Origin: Meandrina meandrites
Taxonomy: Eukaryota > Cnidaria > Anthozoa > Scleractinia > Meandrinidae
Length of the DNA stretch: 64,000 nt
Assembly (NCBI GenBank): GCA_963693305.1
Contig: OY855905.1
Span: 29,098,937 to 29,162,936, forward strand
Direction of reading: 5' to 3'
Shown: positions 22,722-33,979 of the stretch, piece after piece
Layout of the letters: the number at the start of each line of letters is the position of its first letter
Position numbering within the stretch: the stretch's first letter is position 1
The notes under the pieces: generated by a model
Seen by the model: the letters and a program-made list of their open reading frames with translations, nothing else
Databases searched by the model: none
Told to the model about the DNA's origin: nothing
Program-made: the position numbers and the translations under genes

Positions 22722-24361
22722 ATGGACCCGCTATTTAAAGCAGCACTTATTCGGACTCTTGGCTTGATATTATGGGTCACACTCAGTGCCTGGCTATTTG
22801 TTATAGTAGAGCACACGGGAAAAAATGACCGAGAAGAAAAATATCAGCAACTACATTCTCTGTATGAGTTCTTGGCATATAAATATAACATGACCCTCGA
22901 GGAGTTTAATAGCATTTCCAACAAAGCATACGAGGCCTTGAGCGAACCCAAACCACAGTGGACCTACTACGCCGCAATTGATTTCGTCTTTCAAGCTTTG
23001 ACTACAATTGGTAAGGAAAAATACTGCCGATAAAATAATCTAAATGAGCTGAATACATAATTGTCCGAAAAAGTAAACTTAAAATTCCAAAATGCAGGTT
23101 AATCACAACTGGAGAAATAATTTGGAAAGAAACATTCTCCGTGCAAATTATATCACCGGTTGTGGTCGGAGATGCTTGTATCAGCACTTGAGCCGAACCG
23201 AAACTAATAAACAGATTCCAGAATCCAGAATACTCATATAGTTAATTTAGTCTTTTTTAGAAGTCACATTCCTAAACAAAATTACCCGATTTAAACCCTG
23301 CCCGTGTGAGCCACGTAGCTTTCGTACCGTAAACTGCCGCTTGTAAGCCCTTATACAATTCGTAATAGGTTTTGGTTGGGCTTATATCCCGGGGGGGGGG
23401 GGGGGGGGCTATATCCCGGGGCTTATATCCGGGAAGGGGGGGGGGGTAAAGCGGAATAAAAAGCAGAGGGGGAAGGGGTATAACCGGGATGGAGGTGGGG
23501 GGGGGGGGGTTATAACCGGATGTATTTTTTTTTTGTTTACAGGTAGGGAGCAGCTTATAAGAGGAGGGGAAAAGCGGCAGTTTGCGGTATAATTCATTCC
23601 ATCTAGGCGATGTCTCTTCAAATGTTCTTATTTGTTTTTCTACAGGTTATGGATACATCACTCCTAAAACACCCGCTGGCCAGATATTGTGCGTTTTCGT
23701 CTCTCTACTTGGGATTCCCATCGCATTGCTCGCGTTTAAATCCGTTGGCGAGTTGATTGCCAAATGGATTAGCACAATAGTCATGAAGTTTGAAAAGAAA
23801 ATTCTCAAGAGATCGGAACCAAAACAGATGAAGATTAAGAGTGCTATGATCTTATTTTCGATAATGCTGTTTTTGATTGTGGCAAATGGCCTGTTAATAA
23901 TGCAGTTTACAGCGTGGTCAGTCATCGAAGGGGTGTATTTCTGGTTTATAACATTTACTACAATTGGTTTCGGCGACTACGTTTTTCGGCCATCCCAAAG
24001 GATCAAGCAATTATCTCTAAATAGCTCTGCAAGTCAAGAAAACAGGAATGAATCGCTTGACGCAGAAGAAGCGACTGTTGCGATTTTCTCAGGCCTATTC
24101 TTTACGTTTTATTATATATTTACTTTGTGCATTGTCTCTAGTGTACTAAACTCCATCATGGCGGCCATCGAAGAAAGGAAATGTCGCCCTCGGTGTCCCG
24201 GATGTGTTCCTCGAAAAACCCAGGATCGCGTGAAGAAAGATGACGGGCAGTGTTCTGACACTGTAGAACAGTGTAAAGCTCATATGACGCATTTAAGCAT
24301 GGAAAATTATGGATTACAGAAGGATAACATGCTATCACTCTCAATAACTGAACTAAAGTAA
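22722..24361 (+). CDS. K2P potassium channel, gene C
   Basis: Exons 22722-23010 and 23646-24361; product 334 aa. Same layout as gene B. Exon 1 is clearly different from B (ALIRTLGLILWVT, HTGKNDREEK, cap NMTLEEFNSISN), retaining the NMT glycosylation site at 56 but losing the one at 64. Filter 1 is TTIGYG and filter 2 TTIGFG. The P1 loop reads ITPKTP, where seven of the eight genes have ITPQTP. The KCRPRCPGC cluster and TELK end are kept, but the tail tyrosine at 312 is H (HLSM), which removes the YxxM sorting-type motif. Intron 635 bp, with an unusual G-rich part (about 23390-23510). Its leader and promoter block resemble those of B. Confidence 0.92.
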
Positions 24362-25125
24362 GAGCAGTCATTGATAACAAGTTCTACTTGTTAAGGCGAC
24401 GTTTGGCTCAGGGAGTGACAAATTAAGAGCAGATTACCAAAGCTATGACTGAGATAAAAAATGTAGCATAATGTAGCATAATTATGTTTAGCCATGAATT
24501 TTACACAATTGGCGTTATAGTTCAAGTGAACTCTGCTGCTGTTTACAATGTAAATAAATTGTCAGCTTCCTTCTTTGAGAAGCTCATCAAAACATCCTGC
24601 CACCCGATCCAATAAGGTGTTATAGCTAGAAGGTAGCTCAATTAAAAATCTATGTTTTCACCCAAAAGAGCAAATTAAGGGAACAAATAAGAAAGACTAT
24701 GAAATGACTCTGAAAAAACTGAGAGGTGTTCTGTCAAAAGACGCTTTTTGTAAGTTTTCACGGATTTGCTTTGCTTTCATTGGTTTACTTTTAAGCTGCA
24801 GCTTATACCACTGCATAGTACGCCTTTGTAAATATACTTTTAATTGTTTAAATTATTCATTTATGTAAGGTGAGTAACTTTTGAATGGAAAATTTTAACC
24901 ACCCCCCCCCCCCCCCCCCCCTGCTTCTTCCCTGTTGTCTTTTAGCTTTTTATTGTACTATTTTTCGAATTTTTACTTATTATATAGGTGGCAACGAGTC
25001 ATTAAACTTAGATTTGAACTTAAGTCTTGCAAACGCAGAAGTATATATGGTCGGTCTGTACGAATACTGGGAAACGACTGACTCTATAAAAAGGCGTACA
25101 ACCGTCATACGTTCAGTACGTTAAG
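24362..25125. other. 3' flank of gene C, no gene
   Basis: Closely similar to the 3' flank of gene B up to about 25035, including a C-run at about 24902-24920. After that the copies part. No coding region supported. Confidence 0.5.
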
Positions 25126-25278
<153 letters not shown>

Positions 25279-28005
25279 AACAAATTCAAATAACGAAAAA
25301 AAAAAGAAAAGTCTGCTTTTCATGGAGGCCGTGTCTAAAATTTACTTAAAATTAAGATATTACTTCAAACTGTGCCGACTTAATTTAGATTTGAAATCGG
25401 CCAGTGAAGATGCTTGTCTTAGGTCTATAGGTAAGTTGTTCCACAACTGAGCTCCGCTGTACGAAAAACTTTTCTTGAGATAATCAGTTCGAGGTTGTGG
25501 AAGAACTAATTTGTTTTCGGTATTCCTTAAACGATAAGCACTAACATCGTCACGATATACGAATCTTGATCTCAGATAATCAGGAGTCATACCATGTAAT
25601 GTTTTATACATTAGGATAGACTTCTGCTCCAATCTTTGATAATAGAGTCTTCGCCACCCCAGTGTCCGGAACAAATCATCTAAATTACTATCATAGCTCG
25701 CAGACATTAGGGTACGAGCTGCGCGGTTTTGAAGTCTTTGCAGTTTTTCAGAAAGGCCCTTGTTACAGCTTCCCCACACTACGGTGCAATAATCAAATTG
25801 TGGTTGAATAAGGCTATTATAAACTTTGATCAAAATATTAAATGGAGTGAGATGCCGAATTCGTTTAATTGCACCAATGGCACAAGCTATCTTCTTAGAA
25901 ATGTTTTCAATATGACACTCCCAGTTTATATTTTGATCAACATAAACTCCGAGAGATTTAGCGGAGGTTACTTGTTCTATTGCGTTCTCATTTATAGTAA
26001 GAGAGGGACTTTCCGTAAATTGTGATAACTTCTGCCTTGATGCAATAAGCATAAACTCAGTTTTCGTCACATTTAGAGTAAGCTTGTTAGCAGACAGCCA
26101 TTCGTACACATTACTCAGGTCGTGATTAAGGCGATAATTTATATGCTCAATGTCAGTGCTAGCAAGTGTTAGGCTAGTATCATCTGCGTACATTCTGGGT
26201 TCCGAAAATGTCAGACAGTGTGGTAAGTCATTAATATATATCAAAAACAGAAGAGGTCCCAAAATTGTTCCCTGCGGAACACCACATCTTAGACATTTCG
26301 GAGTTGACTGACAAGAATTAATATGACAAATCTGTGTTCGATCATCTAAATAAGAAGCAAACCATTGATGACTGGTCCGACAAATCCCATAGTATTGCAA
26401 TTTTCGCAACAAAATATCGTGATCTACTGTATCAAATGCCTTTTTGAGATCTAAAAAGACTACGACATTAACAAGACCACGGTCTATATCCAAGGTCCAG
26501 CTATCTGTAGCTTCGATAAGTGCGGTGAGCGTGGAATGCAGAGACCGAAAACCAGATTGATGGCACGAGAGAAAGTTGTTTTTTGTTAAATAATGATAAA
26601 GTTGATCGTAGATTATCCGTTCAAAGACTTTGGCCACAACTGGAATTACTGATATTGGCCGATAATTCGTCGGATCAGAACGCTTCCCAGAATTTTTATA
26701 CAATGGAGTGACTCTGGCAGATTTCCACTCATCGGGAAAGATACCCGTCATTAGGGATTGATTAAATATATGAGTGAGAGATTCCGCCAGCAAATCAGGA
26801 CATTCCCTTAGAAGTTTCGCTGAAATATTATCTAATCCTGTTGCCTTTGACCTACAAAGCTTTGATAGTAGTGCAAAAACACGTGTAGGTGTGGTTTTTT
26901 CAAAAACAAATTTTTTTTTATCAGTTGCGGTAAGAAACTCGTCGAAGGATTTATCAACGTCTGTTACGTCTCCACTAAGGCTTGGCCCAACTTCTGTGAA
27001 AAAGGAGTTTAGCATTTCTGCTATATCTGTTTGATCTTCAGAATTTACCCCACTATATTCCATCTCACTAATAACAGTTTTATTGGATTTTCGAGAGGTC
27101 AGTTCATTGATTGTTTTCCAAGTTTTCCTTTGATCCCCACAACAATTGTTGAAGGCATTTTCATAATACTCTTTTTTAGCGCTATTGATTTCCCAATTCA
27201 CTTGATTTTTAACCATTCGAAATTGGTTCCAAATAAATGGATCCTTTGTCTTAATAGCCTTTCTTTTGAGGCGGTTTCTGAAATTCATCCGCTTTTTTAA
27301 AATAGTGGTTATCCATGGTGATTTAAAATCTCGTGTCCGTTTGGTCTTCATCGGTGCGTGCTTTTCACATACATTCAGGAATAATTCTTTCCACCTCCTC
27401 CACATATCATTAGGATCATGCAATTTCTTTATATCATCCCAGGGTTGGGCTAAAATATCCGCATAGAAATTTGCGCTATTAAAATGTTCAAACTGTCTAT
27501 ATGTTATCAAGTTAACTCCTTTGGAGAAAGTGGGAGTTGAAATTTTTCGATATGCATAAACCAAACTGTGGTCACTTATGGCGACATGAGACACCCCTGA
27601 ACAATACACATTCTCTGCCCGATTTGTGAAAATCAGATCAATTAAAGTACTTGTAGTAGGTGTAATTCTGGTAGGTTCATTAATGAGTTGTTCCAATCCA
27701 TAAATATCTGTTATGTTTAGAAGAGCTTTCACATTAGCATTATGTTTGGATTGCATGTCACAATTTAGATCCCCCAGGAGAAAATGTTCTACGTTTTCAG
27801 AATCTAATTTGCCTAATAATGTGTTTACATGCGCGAAAAGTTCATGGGGTGAATTTGGAGGTCTGTACCATAAAGTAATAACAAAGGGTTTTGAGTTATG
27901 TTTACGAATTTCAATTGATATAATTTCCAAGAGCTGACTGTCCAAATCTGTACAGACAGAATAGCTTATGTTTGAACGAATGTAAAAACATACGCCACCA
28001 TGGAT
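25279..28005 (-). mobile_element. Non-LTR retrotransposon (jockey/CR1-like LINE), 5'-truncated
   Basis: The element runs on the minus strand from about 28005, where the endonuclease frame begins abruptly after the CATGG junction, to the 3' UTR and GATA-type tail. It interrupts the duplicated flank of gene C: unit 1 continues from 17270 to 17620 where unit 2 holds this element. The coding part is listed separately. Confidence 0.85.
25360..28003 (-). CDS. LINE ORF2: endonuclease (partial) and reverse transcriptase
   Basis: No internal stop across about 880 codons; the conventional frame from 27945 is 861 aa and the same frame stays open up to the truncation (VCFYIRSN...). Numbering from 27945, the apurinic-type endonuclease end shows GDLN (58-61) and SDHS (124-127). 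The reverse transcriptase shows LDLKKAFDTVDH (498-509), GVPQG (555-559) and YADD (586-589). The C-terminal FDYCTVVWG motif is typical of jockey/CR1-group LINEs. The first part of the endonuclease is missing, so the copy cannot be autonomous, but the lack of stops indicates recent insertion. Confidence 0.93.
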
Positions 28006-28098
28006 AGAGAGAGATCGTTAGCTCATGGCTAACGATCTAGCCTAATCTATATGTACGGCGAACTCACTTTCTTACTAAAGAAAGATTCCCTTTTTTAG

Positions 28099-28238
28099 TT
28101 TTTAGTTAAGTATTTTAAATATTTTCAGCTTAGCATTATTAATAGTATTTTAGGTATTTTAATTGTGTCCCCAATTAGTCCATAAGGGCTAAACACACAG
28201 ACACGGTAATAAAGTTTTTATCTTATCTTATCTTACCT
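28099..28238 (+). mobile_element. 3' fragment of a LINE with TTATC tail
   Basis: Sequence present between GATTCCC and TTGCCTCCGCGCG in unit 2 but absent at 17668 in unit 1. It ends CACAGACACGGTAATAAAG then (TTATC)n, a short 5'-truncated retroelement end. Confidence 0.6.
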
Positions 28239-28430
28239 TGCCTCCGCGCGTTTTCATAGAACGTTATAAAGGCTTCGGAATACATTCAGCCAGATAGTGT
28301 GAACAAACAGGTATGATCTTAACTGTAACGCAGACTCCTTGAACAGCTTTCCACAGTGATGTAAAACCGCAAATTTAACGTTTTTACACAGTTGAAACCG
28401 ACTGAAACAGGCAACAGAATAGCGACGTGT

Positions 28431-30509
28431 AGTCAATTCAATGAGAAACTTCGAAAGGTGCGAGTTTCTCCGTGATTAATTATCTGACGTTGCTATTCAT
28501 TGAGGTGTCAAAAAAAAGGGGGCGAATAAGTTAAATAATAAATATCTTAACTTGAACAAAATAGAAAGTTGCCAGAATCATGGAATAACCTTGTTTAGAC
28601 TAGACTACCCAGGGCCTCTCTATTTTTCAACGCAAAAGACCGCCAGAGACTGAAACAACAAGGGAAGCGAGAGCGATCGAGCGGGAAGCACGAGGGAGTG
28701 GGGCAGGGATTAAGCGGAGCGAACGTAAGAAAAAACTATTGTTTTCCCGCGTCCATCGATCGAAGAAAAATACGAGAAAATAGAGACCTGTTAACAGTCT
28801 ATTTAGACCGCAACGCCATGTTTCCAGGGTAATATCGTAAATCAATAACTAACATTTGACTTGCTAAGAGAATCTTTGCGAGTAGCTTTTATCAAAAACT
28901 AATAAATATCTCTCTGAATTGTCAACCAAGCTTAATGCATAATACACTGTCATTTCCACGAATAGTGATTTGTTTTTACTCCGTCTTTTGATTAGTCTTT
29001 GGGATAATCGTGAAAGGGTACCTTTAATTAGAAAAGCTCAATTAAGCAGTAGCTGCATAGGCACGATCAATCATTTATTTTCAAAAATTTGCAAGCAAAT
29101 TATCCTTCCCGAATTAAAATAAGTTCAGTATTTCATCTTAAAAAGTCATTAAGTACTTTTTGTCGGTGGGGTTTCACACATCATAGCTTTAAAGTCACTG
29201 ATGATTGGTTCTTAACTATTTTGCATTTTGCTCAAGACAAAAAGGGTATTTATTAGTGAGTTGTTTGTAATTCCCTGACAGCAGGAAAACAGAAAACGTC
29301 GTTAGGAGCAATGCTAATTGTGTCGGTCTGCACAGAAGTGGTTTTAGCTGGATATAAATATTTATCTTAAAGGATAAAAGGGAAGTTTAGAGTGCGGTAA
29401 GTAAACCGTTCTATCCAGTCAAGACTTCATCTTGAATAGCTATCAGTGCATTAAATAGGACATAACAGAAATGGTGCCTTAAGAAGGTCTTGTGTCCGGT
29501 CTTGTGTACATCAAACATTAGCAAAATATATTATAATGAAAAATCTCAATTACAATTGCGGTGAAGCTGGCATGAAGAAAGGCAAAGGGATTATAAAGTT
29601 AAAGAAGAATCAACACTTTTTAACATGGCGATAGAGGCGACAAATTTTATACAGAGTAGAATGCAGTATTATTACAATTAAACTGCAAATTCAAGTGATG
29701 GCACACGCAGGCCATAAAATTAACAAATTCTCGGCGACTACAATACAAGTTTAAATTACAAAACACTTGAAGTCAGTCAGACTGGCTTTTTATTCCTCCT
29801 TATGTTAAATATCAAACAAAACACTTCTAATCACTTTACTTTATGCGAGGACACATTTCTGGTGTTAAACAAAATGAGGTGGTAAGTCGATGAAGTTTAT
29901 CACACTTTGTTATTAACACAAAGTTATGTAAATTTAGGTTTGCAGTCTTAGTTAATATTCTATTTTAACTCACATTTTAAAATAGATATATCTTATTAGA
30001 AGAAATTCTTTCAACTTTTTTAATGTGGTCTCGAAGAAAGTGACTTTTTAAATGAGAAAATGTCTAAACAAATTCTCTAAATTTGCGAAAATAAAGTGAC
30101 GCTAAATATAACTTTCCCAAAATCGCGATTACAAAGTCGGGAATATATATGAAAACCGTAACTAATTAACCATTATAATTCCTTTGCAAGAGCAAGTAGA
30201 GAAAATAGTTGAAAAATTATATGTAAAAATAACTTATCGGCTCCATCATCTTCGTTTGTTTATATTTCCTGCAGTCTGAGCTGTCATTCGATGGTTCTCT
30301 GTAGAAATTTGCATATCCAAGATAATTTAAAGTGTTCACGGTTTTCTGATTCATCCTGTAAAATGTCGCAAAAAAATTCGTGTTATAAGGTATTTCAACT
30401 GCTACTCGAGTTGGTGCCAGTAGTTTTGGGTCATATTGATTACGCTATTTGTAAGGCTACGTGACAAACTTTTCCCTTAATTGTGCAGTGCCAATTTAAC
30501 ACATATATT
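28431..30509. other. Intergenic, no gene seen
   Basis: AT-rich sequence without supported coding frames. Around 29190-29290 it keeps faint similarity to 18610-18720 (CACTGATGATTGG phrase), so it is probably an older copy of the same array unit. 30260-30360 matches 41050-41120 (CTGTCATTCGATGG). Confidence 0.45.
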
Positions 30510-31202
30510 TTAAGGTGGCTGGTATCGGTTTCCAGCATTTTCAAGCATTTTTCAGCTCTTACACTTTTGACGGGTCTGTACTAGAAATCTTTATCAGTTA
30601 ATGCTACAATAATGGTATCAAATAAATGCCCAATGATTGGTGAATATGTTCTGGTCATTTTCTTGACGTCACTGGTTACCATAGTAACAGGATAACCTGT
30701 TAAAAACACCCTTAATTTTAGCTTTAAGTGCTTATAACTCAAAAACGAGCTCGGTGACCCCCATTTTTTACTGTTGAGTTATAATTAGCATGTAAAGATA
30801 CAACTTTTTGTAAAGTTAAAAAAATTTCTACGAAGCGGTTTCAGAGCCACCTTAAATTTTTAAAAATTTAAGGTGGCTCTGAAACTGCTTCGTAGAAATT
30901 TTTTTAACTTTGCAGAAAGTTGTATCTTAACATGCTAATCAATGTTCAATAAGAAAAATTGGGGGTCATCGAGCTCGTTTTTGAGTTATAAGCACTTAAA
31001 GCTAAAATTAAGGGTGTTTTTAACAGGTTATAGTGTTGCTATGGAAACCAGTGAGGTCAAGAAAGTAACCAAAACGTACTCGGCAATCATTGGGCATTTA
31101 TTTGATACCATTATTGTAGCATCAACTGATAAAAATTTATTGTACTATCCAGTCAAAGTGTAAGAGCTGGAAAGTGCTGGAAACCATTACCAGCCACCTT
31201 AA
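30510..31202. mobile_element. Head-to-head palindromic MITE pair
   Basis: Two inverted copies of about 345 bp meet near 30860. Each copy has its own terminal repeats AAGGTGGCT and AGCCACCTT, so the block reads TIR-copy-TIR-TIR-copy-TIR. Arms match over most of their length (GTTTTTAACAGG, GAGCTCG, CTTCGTAGAAA phrases mirrored). The matching place before gene F has no such block. No coding capacity. Confidence 0.8.
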
Positions 31203-31395
31203 ATGGGCTAATTCATCAAGACTTGTTTTAAAATATGTCAAGTGACAATTCCTAAAAACACTCTTTAAGGTTGGTGCACAGTTTTCTGTTTAATTTCGTG
31301 GTTAACGATCATTAAAAACTCATGTGACTTTATTGGGAAATGAAAGCTATATTATTCAGATGCTGATACGAAACTCTTTCAAACACAACCATGCC

Positions 31396-31490
31396 AAATT
31401 AGCAGGTGGCCTAGACCTTAAGTACGTTGTTTGGGAGCCCGATATAAGCGCGCCTTTTTGATTGCCAGCCAGTTAATGGGTCTAAAATCG
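31396..31490 (+). promoter_or_regulatory. Conserved upstream block of gene D
   Basis: AAATTAGCAGGTGGCCTAGA and GGGTCTAAAATCG, a diverged form of the block before B and C. It lies 920 bp before the ATG. Confidence 0.45.
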
Positions 31491-31599
31491 TAAGAAACCG
31501 TCGTTATCTCATGAAGAAATTATCAATACCACAACTAAATAAGATTTTGGAAGGAAAAAATTAAATGCAACCCCGTGAAGTTAAAAAAGAAACAAAAGA

Positions 31600-31681
31600 G
31601 AGATGAGCTTGAAGTCACTACACTTGCCATTTTTGATTTACCTACGGATGTAAATTGTTTTGGCAACATATATGAAAGCTA
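31600..31681 (+). other. Probable 5' leader exon of gene D
   Basis: AGATGAGCTTGAAGTCACTA corresponds to the leader block of B and C. It ends at donor GTAAGTATAC (31682). The acceptor AATTTTAG ends at 32295, 19 nt before the ATG. The left border is unknown. Confidence 0.5.
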
Positions 31682-32314
31682 GTAAGTATACGCATTTAAA
31701 TTATTGAGTAACTTAATTCAAGTCAGTCAGCTCAGCATCATATTTAGCTTGGTGGTAAATACACTATTTAATAAACTCAGTATAGTACAGTATATAACTA
31801 ATTCTAAAATAGGCGCAACATACACACCGAAGTATTGATTTTAACAAAATGTTTGAAGATTTTAAGATCAATTCTGATAAAAACTTCATAAGCTAAAAAG
31901 CCGGTGAAAATAGAAAACTATATAAAATGACACCTGTCTTAGTTTTCCTAAAAGCCAACAGTGTCCTTAAATATCTACTTATAGTTTTTTCTCCCCGGAA
32001 CTCATGTGGCAATATTACAAACTTTGGTATTTTTAGTTCATACGATAAAGTGTGAAGACTTGGAGATAGTCTCATGGTAAAAAAAAAACACAAAATGTTA
32101 GGATTATAGAATGATAAGTTTTATCTATTAGGAATAACGATTCTCGAAACAACTTGTAGTCTTGTTAGCAGTCACTCGCGTACTACGACTCGGACAATCT
32201 TTTTTTACCTTCTAGGTCGTTTAGGATCGATTTCAGTATTTTTCTTTAGAACTCATGCGGCAATAATGGGGTTATAAATTTATTTTTAATTTTAGTTCAA
32301 CCGAAAGCTTAAAG

Positions 32315-33979
32315 ATGGATCCATTATTCAAAGCAGCTCTTCTTCGGACTCTTGGCCTGTTATTGTGGGCCTCGCTCAGTGCCTGGCTATTTGTTATAGT
32401 AGAACACACGGAAATAAACGACAGAGACGAAAAATATCAGCGGTTACAATCTCTATATGAGTTCTTGGCATATAAATATAACATGAGCGTCGAGGAGTTT
32501 AATAACATCTCCAACATGGCATACGAGGCCTTGAGCGAACCCAAACCACAGTGGACTTATTCTACTGCATCTAGTTTTGTCGTTCAGGCGTTGACTACAA
32601 TTGGTAAGGAAGCATTAATTGTGCAAACTAGTTGTTCAAAACTTTTGGAGCAATTTGCAGTGAACGATCCTTGGTTGGGATGCGACGAGAAATGGATGAT
32701 GAAATATACATTACCAAATGCGAGTTTGGGCTTTCTGTTGAAGTAGAGCATCTGAGAAAATGACAACAAGCTAAAATAGTATATGCAATTCTTTACACTC
32801 ATTAGGGCGCTACAAAGTATCCCCTTACTGTTCCAAGTTTGTGTCGACAGCGGCATCCCCAGCCTTTTAATAACGGCGGGGAGGGGGGCATCATGTCCAA
32901 AATTAGTCACTCAATACAGCCGTTCAGAACGCATGGGTCTGTCACGTTTAAAAACGTGAAGGAAAAATTATTGAAAAATCTCGCTTACGGCTTTAATTTT
33001 AACTCTGCTCTTTTTTTTATTTTGCTAACGATTCTCTTCTCAATTGTTGTCATTTGCAATATGTAAAGGTCGAAAAGGAGGGTTCCGGAACTCACCCTTG
33101 GGTCCTGGGAACACCCATGATCGATTAATAATCTCCCACAAAAAGTCGTGCCAGGAAACAACTATGCTAACTGGTTTTTAAAAGCTTCAGTCAAGGCAAT
33201 GCATCACATTTATTTTACCATCCTCTTACTCTCTATATCTCTTTTTACATAATTTGTCTGTTTCTGTAGGTTATGGATGGATTACCCCTCAAACACCCGC
33301 TGGCCAGTTATTGTGCATACTCGTTTGTTTACTTGGGATTCCCATCACATTGCTCACATTGAAATCCGTCGGTGAGCTCATTGCCAAATGGGTCAACACA
33401 ATTGTCACGAAGTTTGAAAAGAAAATTTTGAAGAGGGCTGAACCAAGACAATTGAAGTCTAAGAGTGCTGTGATCTTGTTTGCGATGATGGTGTCATTAA
33501 TTGTTGCAAATGGTCTGCTAGTGAAGCATCTTCTAAACTGGAGTCTTGTCGAAGGAGTATATTTCTGCTTTATAACATTTACTACAATCGGTTTTGGTGA
33601 CTACGCCCTTCGGCAACCCCGGAGGATCAAGGAGTTAACCGTTAACAGCTCTGTAAGTCAAGCAAGCAGGAATGATTCGGGTGCCGTAAAAGGAGCCACT
33701 TTTGCGATTTTCTTTGGTACGTTTTACTATATATTAGCTTTATGCGTTGTCTCCAGCGTACTCAACTCTATCATGGCGGCAATCGAAGAAAAAAAATGTC
33801 GCCCCCGGTGTACCGGATGTGTACCTCGGAAAACCAGGAACCACGTGGATAACGACCGGCAAAGTACTGACACTCCGGAGCAGCGTCAAACTAACGTCAC
33901 GTTGACGTATTTAAGAATGGAAAATTATGGATTACAGAATGACAACATGGCATCAATCTCAGTAACTGAACTAAAGTAG
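32315..33979 (+). CDS. K2P potassium channel, gene D
   Basis: Exons 32315-32603 and 33270-33979; product 332 aa. Exon 1 is close to F and, in its first 80 residues, to B. The cap has NMS (56) and NIS (64). Filter 1 is TTIGYG followed by W (GYGW, shared only with F and pseudogene E). Filter 2 is TTIGFG, but the pore-helix tryptophan of the YFWF motif is cysteine (YFCF). The C-terminal cluster is KCRPRCTGC, the tail has YLRM and ends TELK. Intron 666 bp, similar to that of F. Confidence 0.92.

Noticed and set aside
27031..27466. Plus-strand open frames opposite the LINE
   Set aside because: Shadows of the reverse-transcriptase frame on the other strand.
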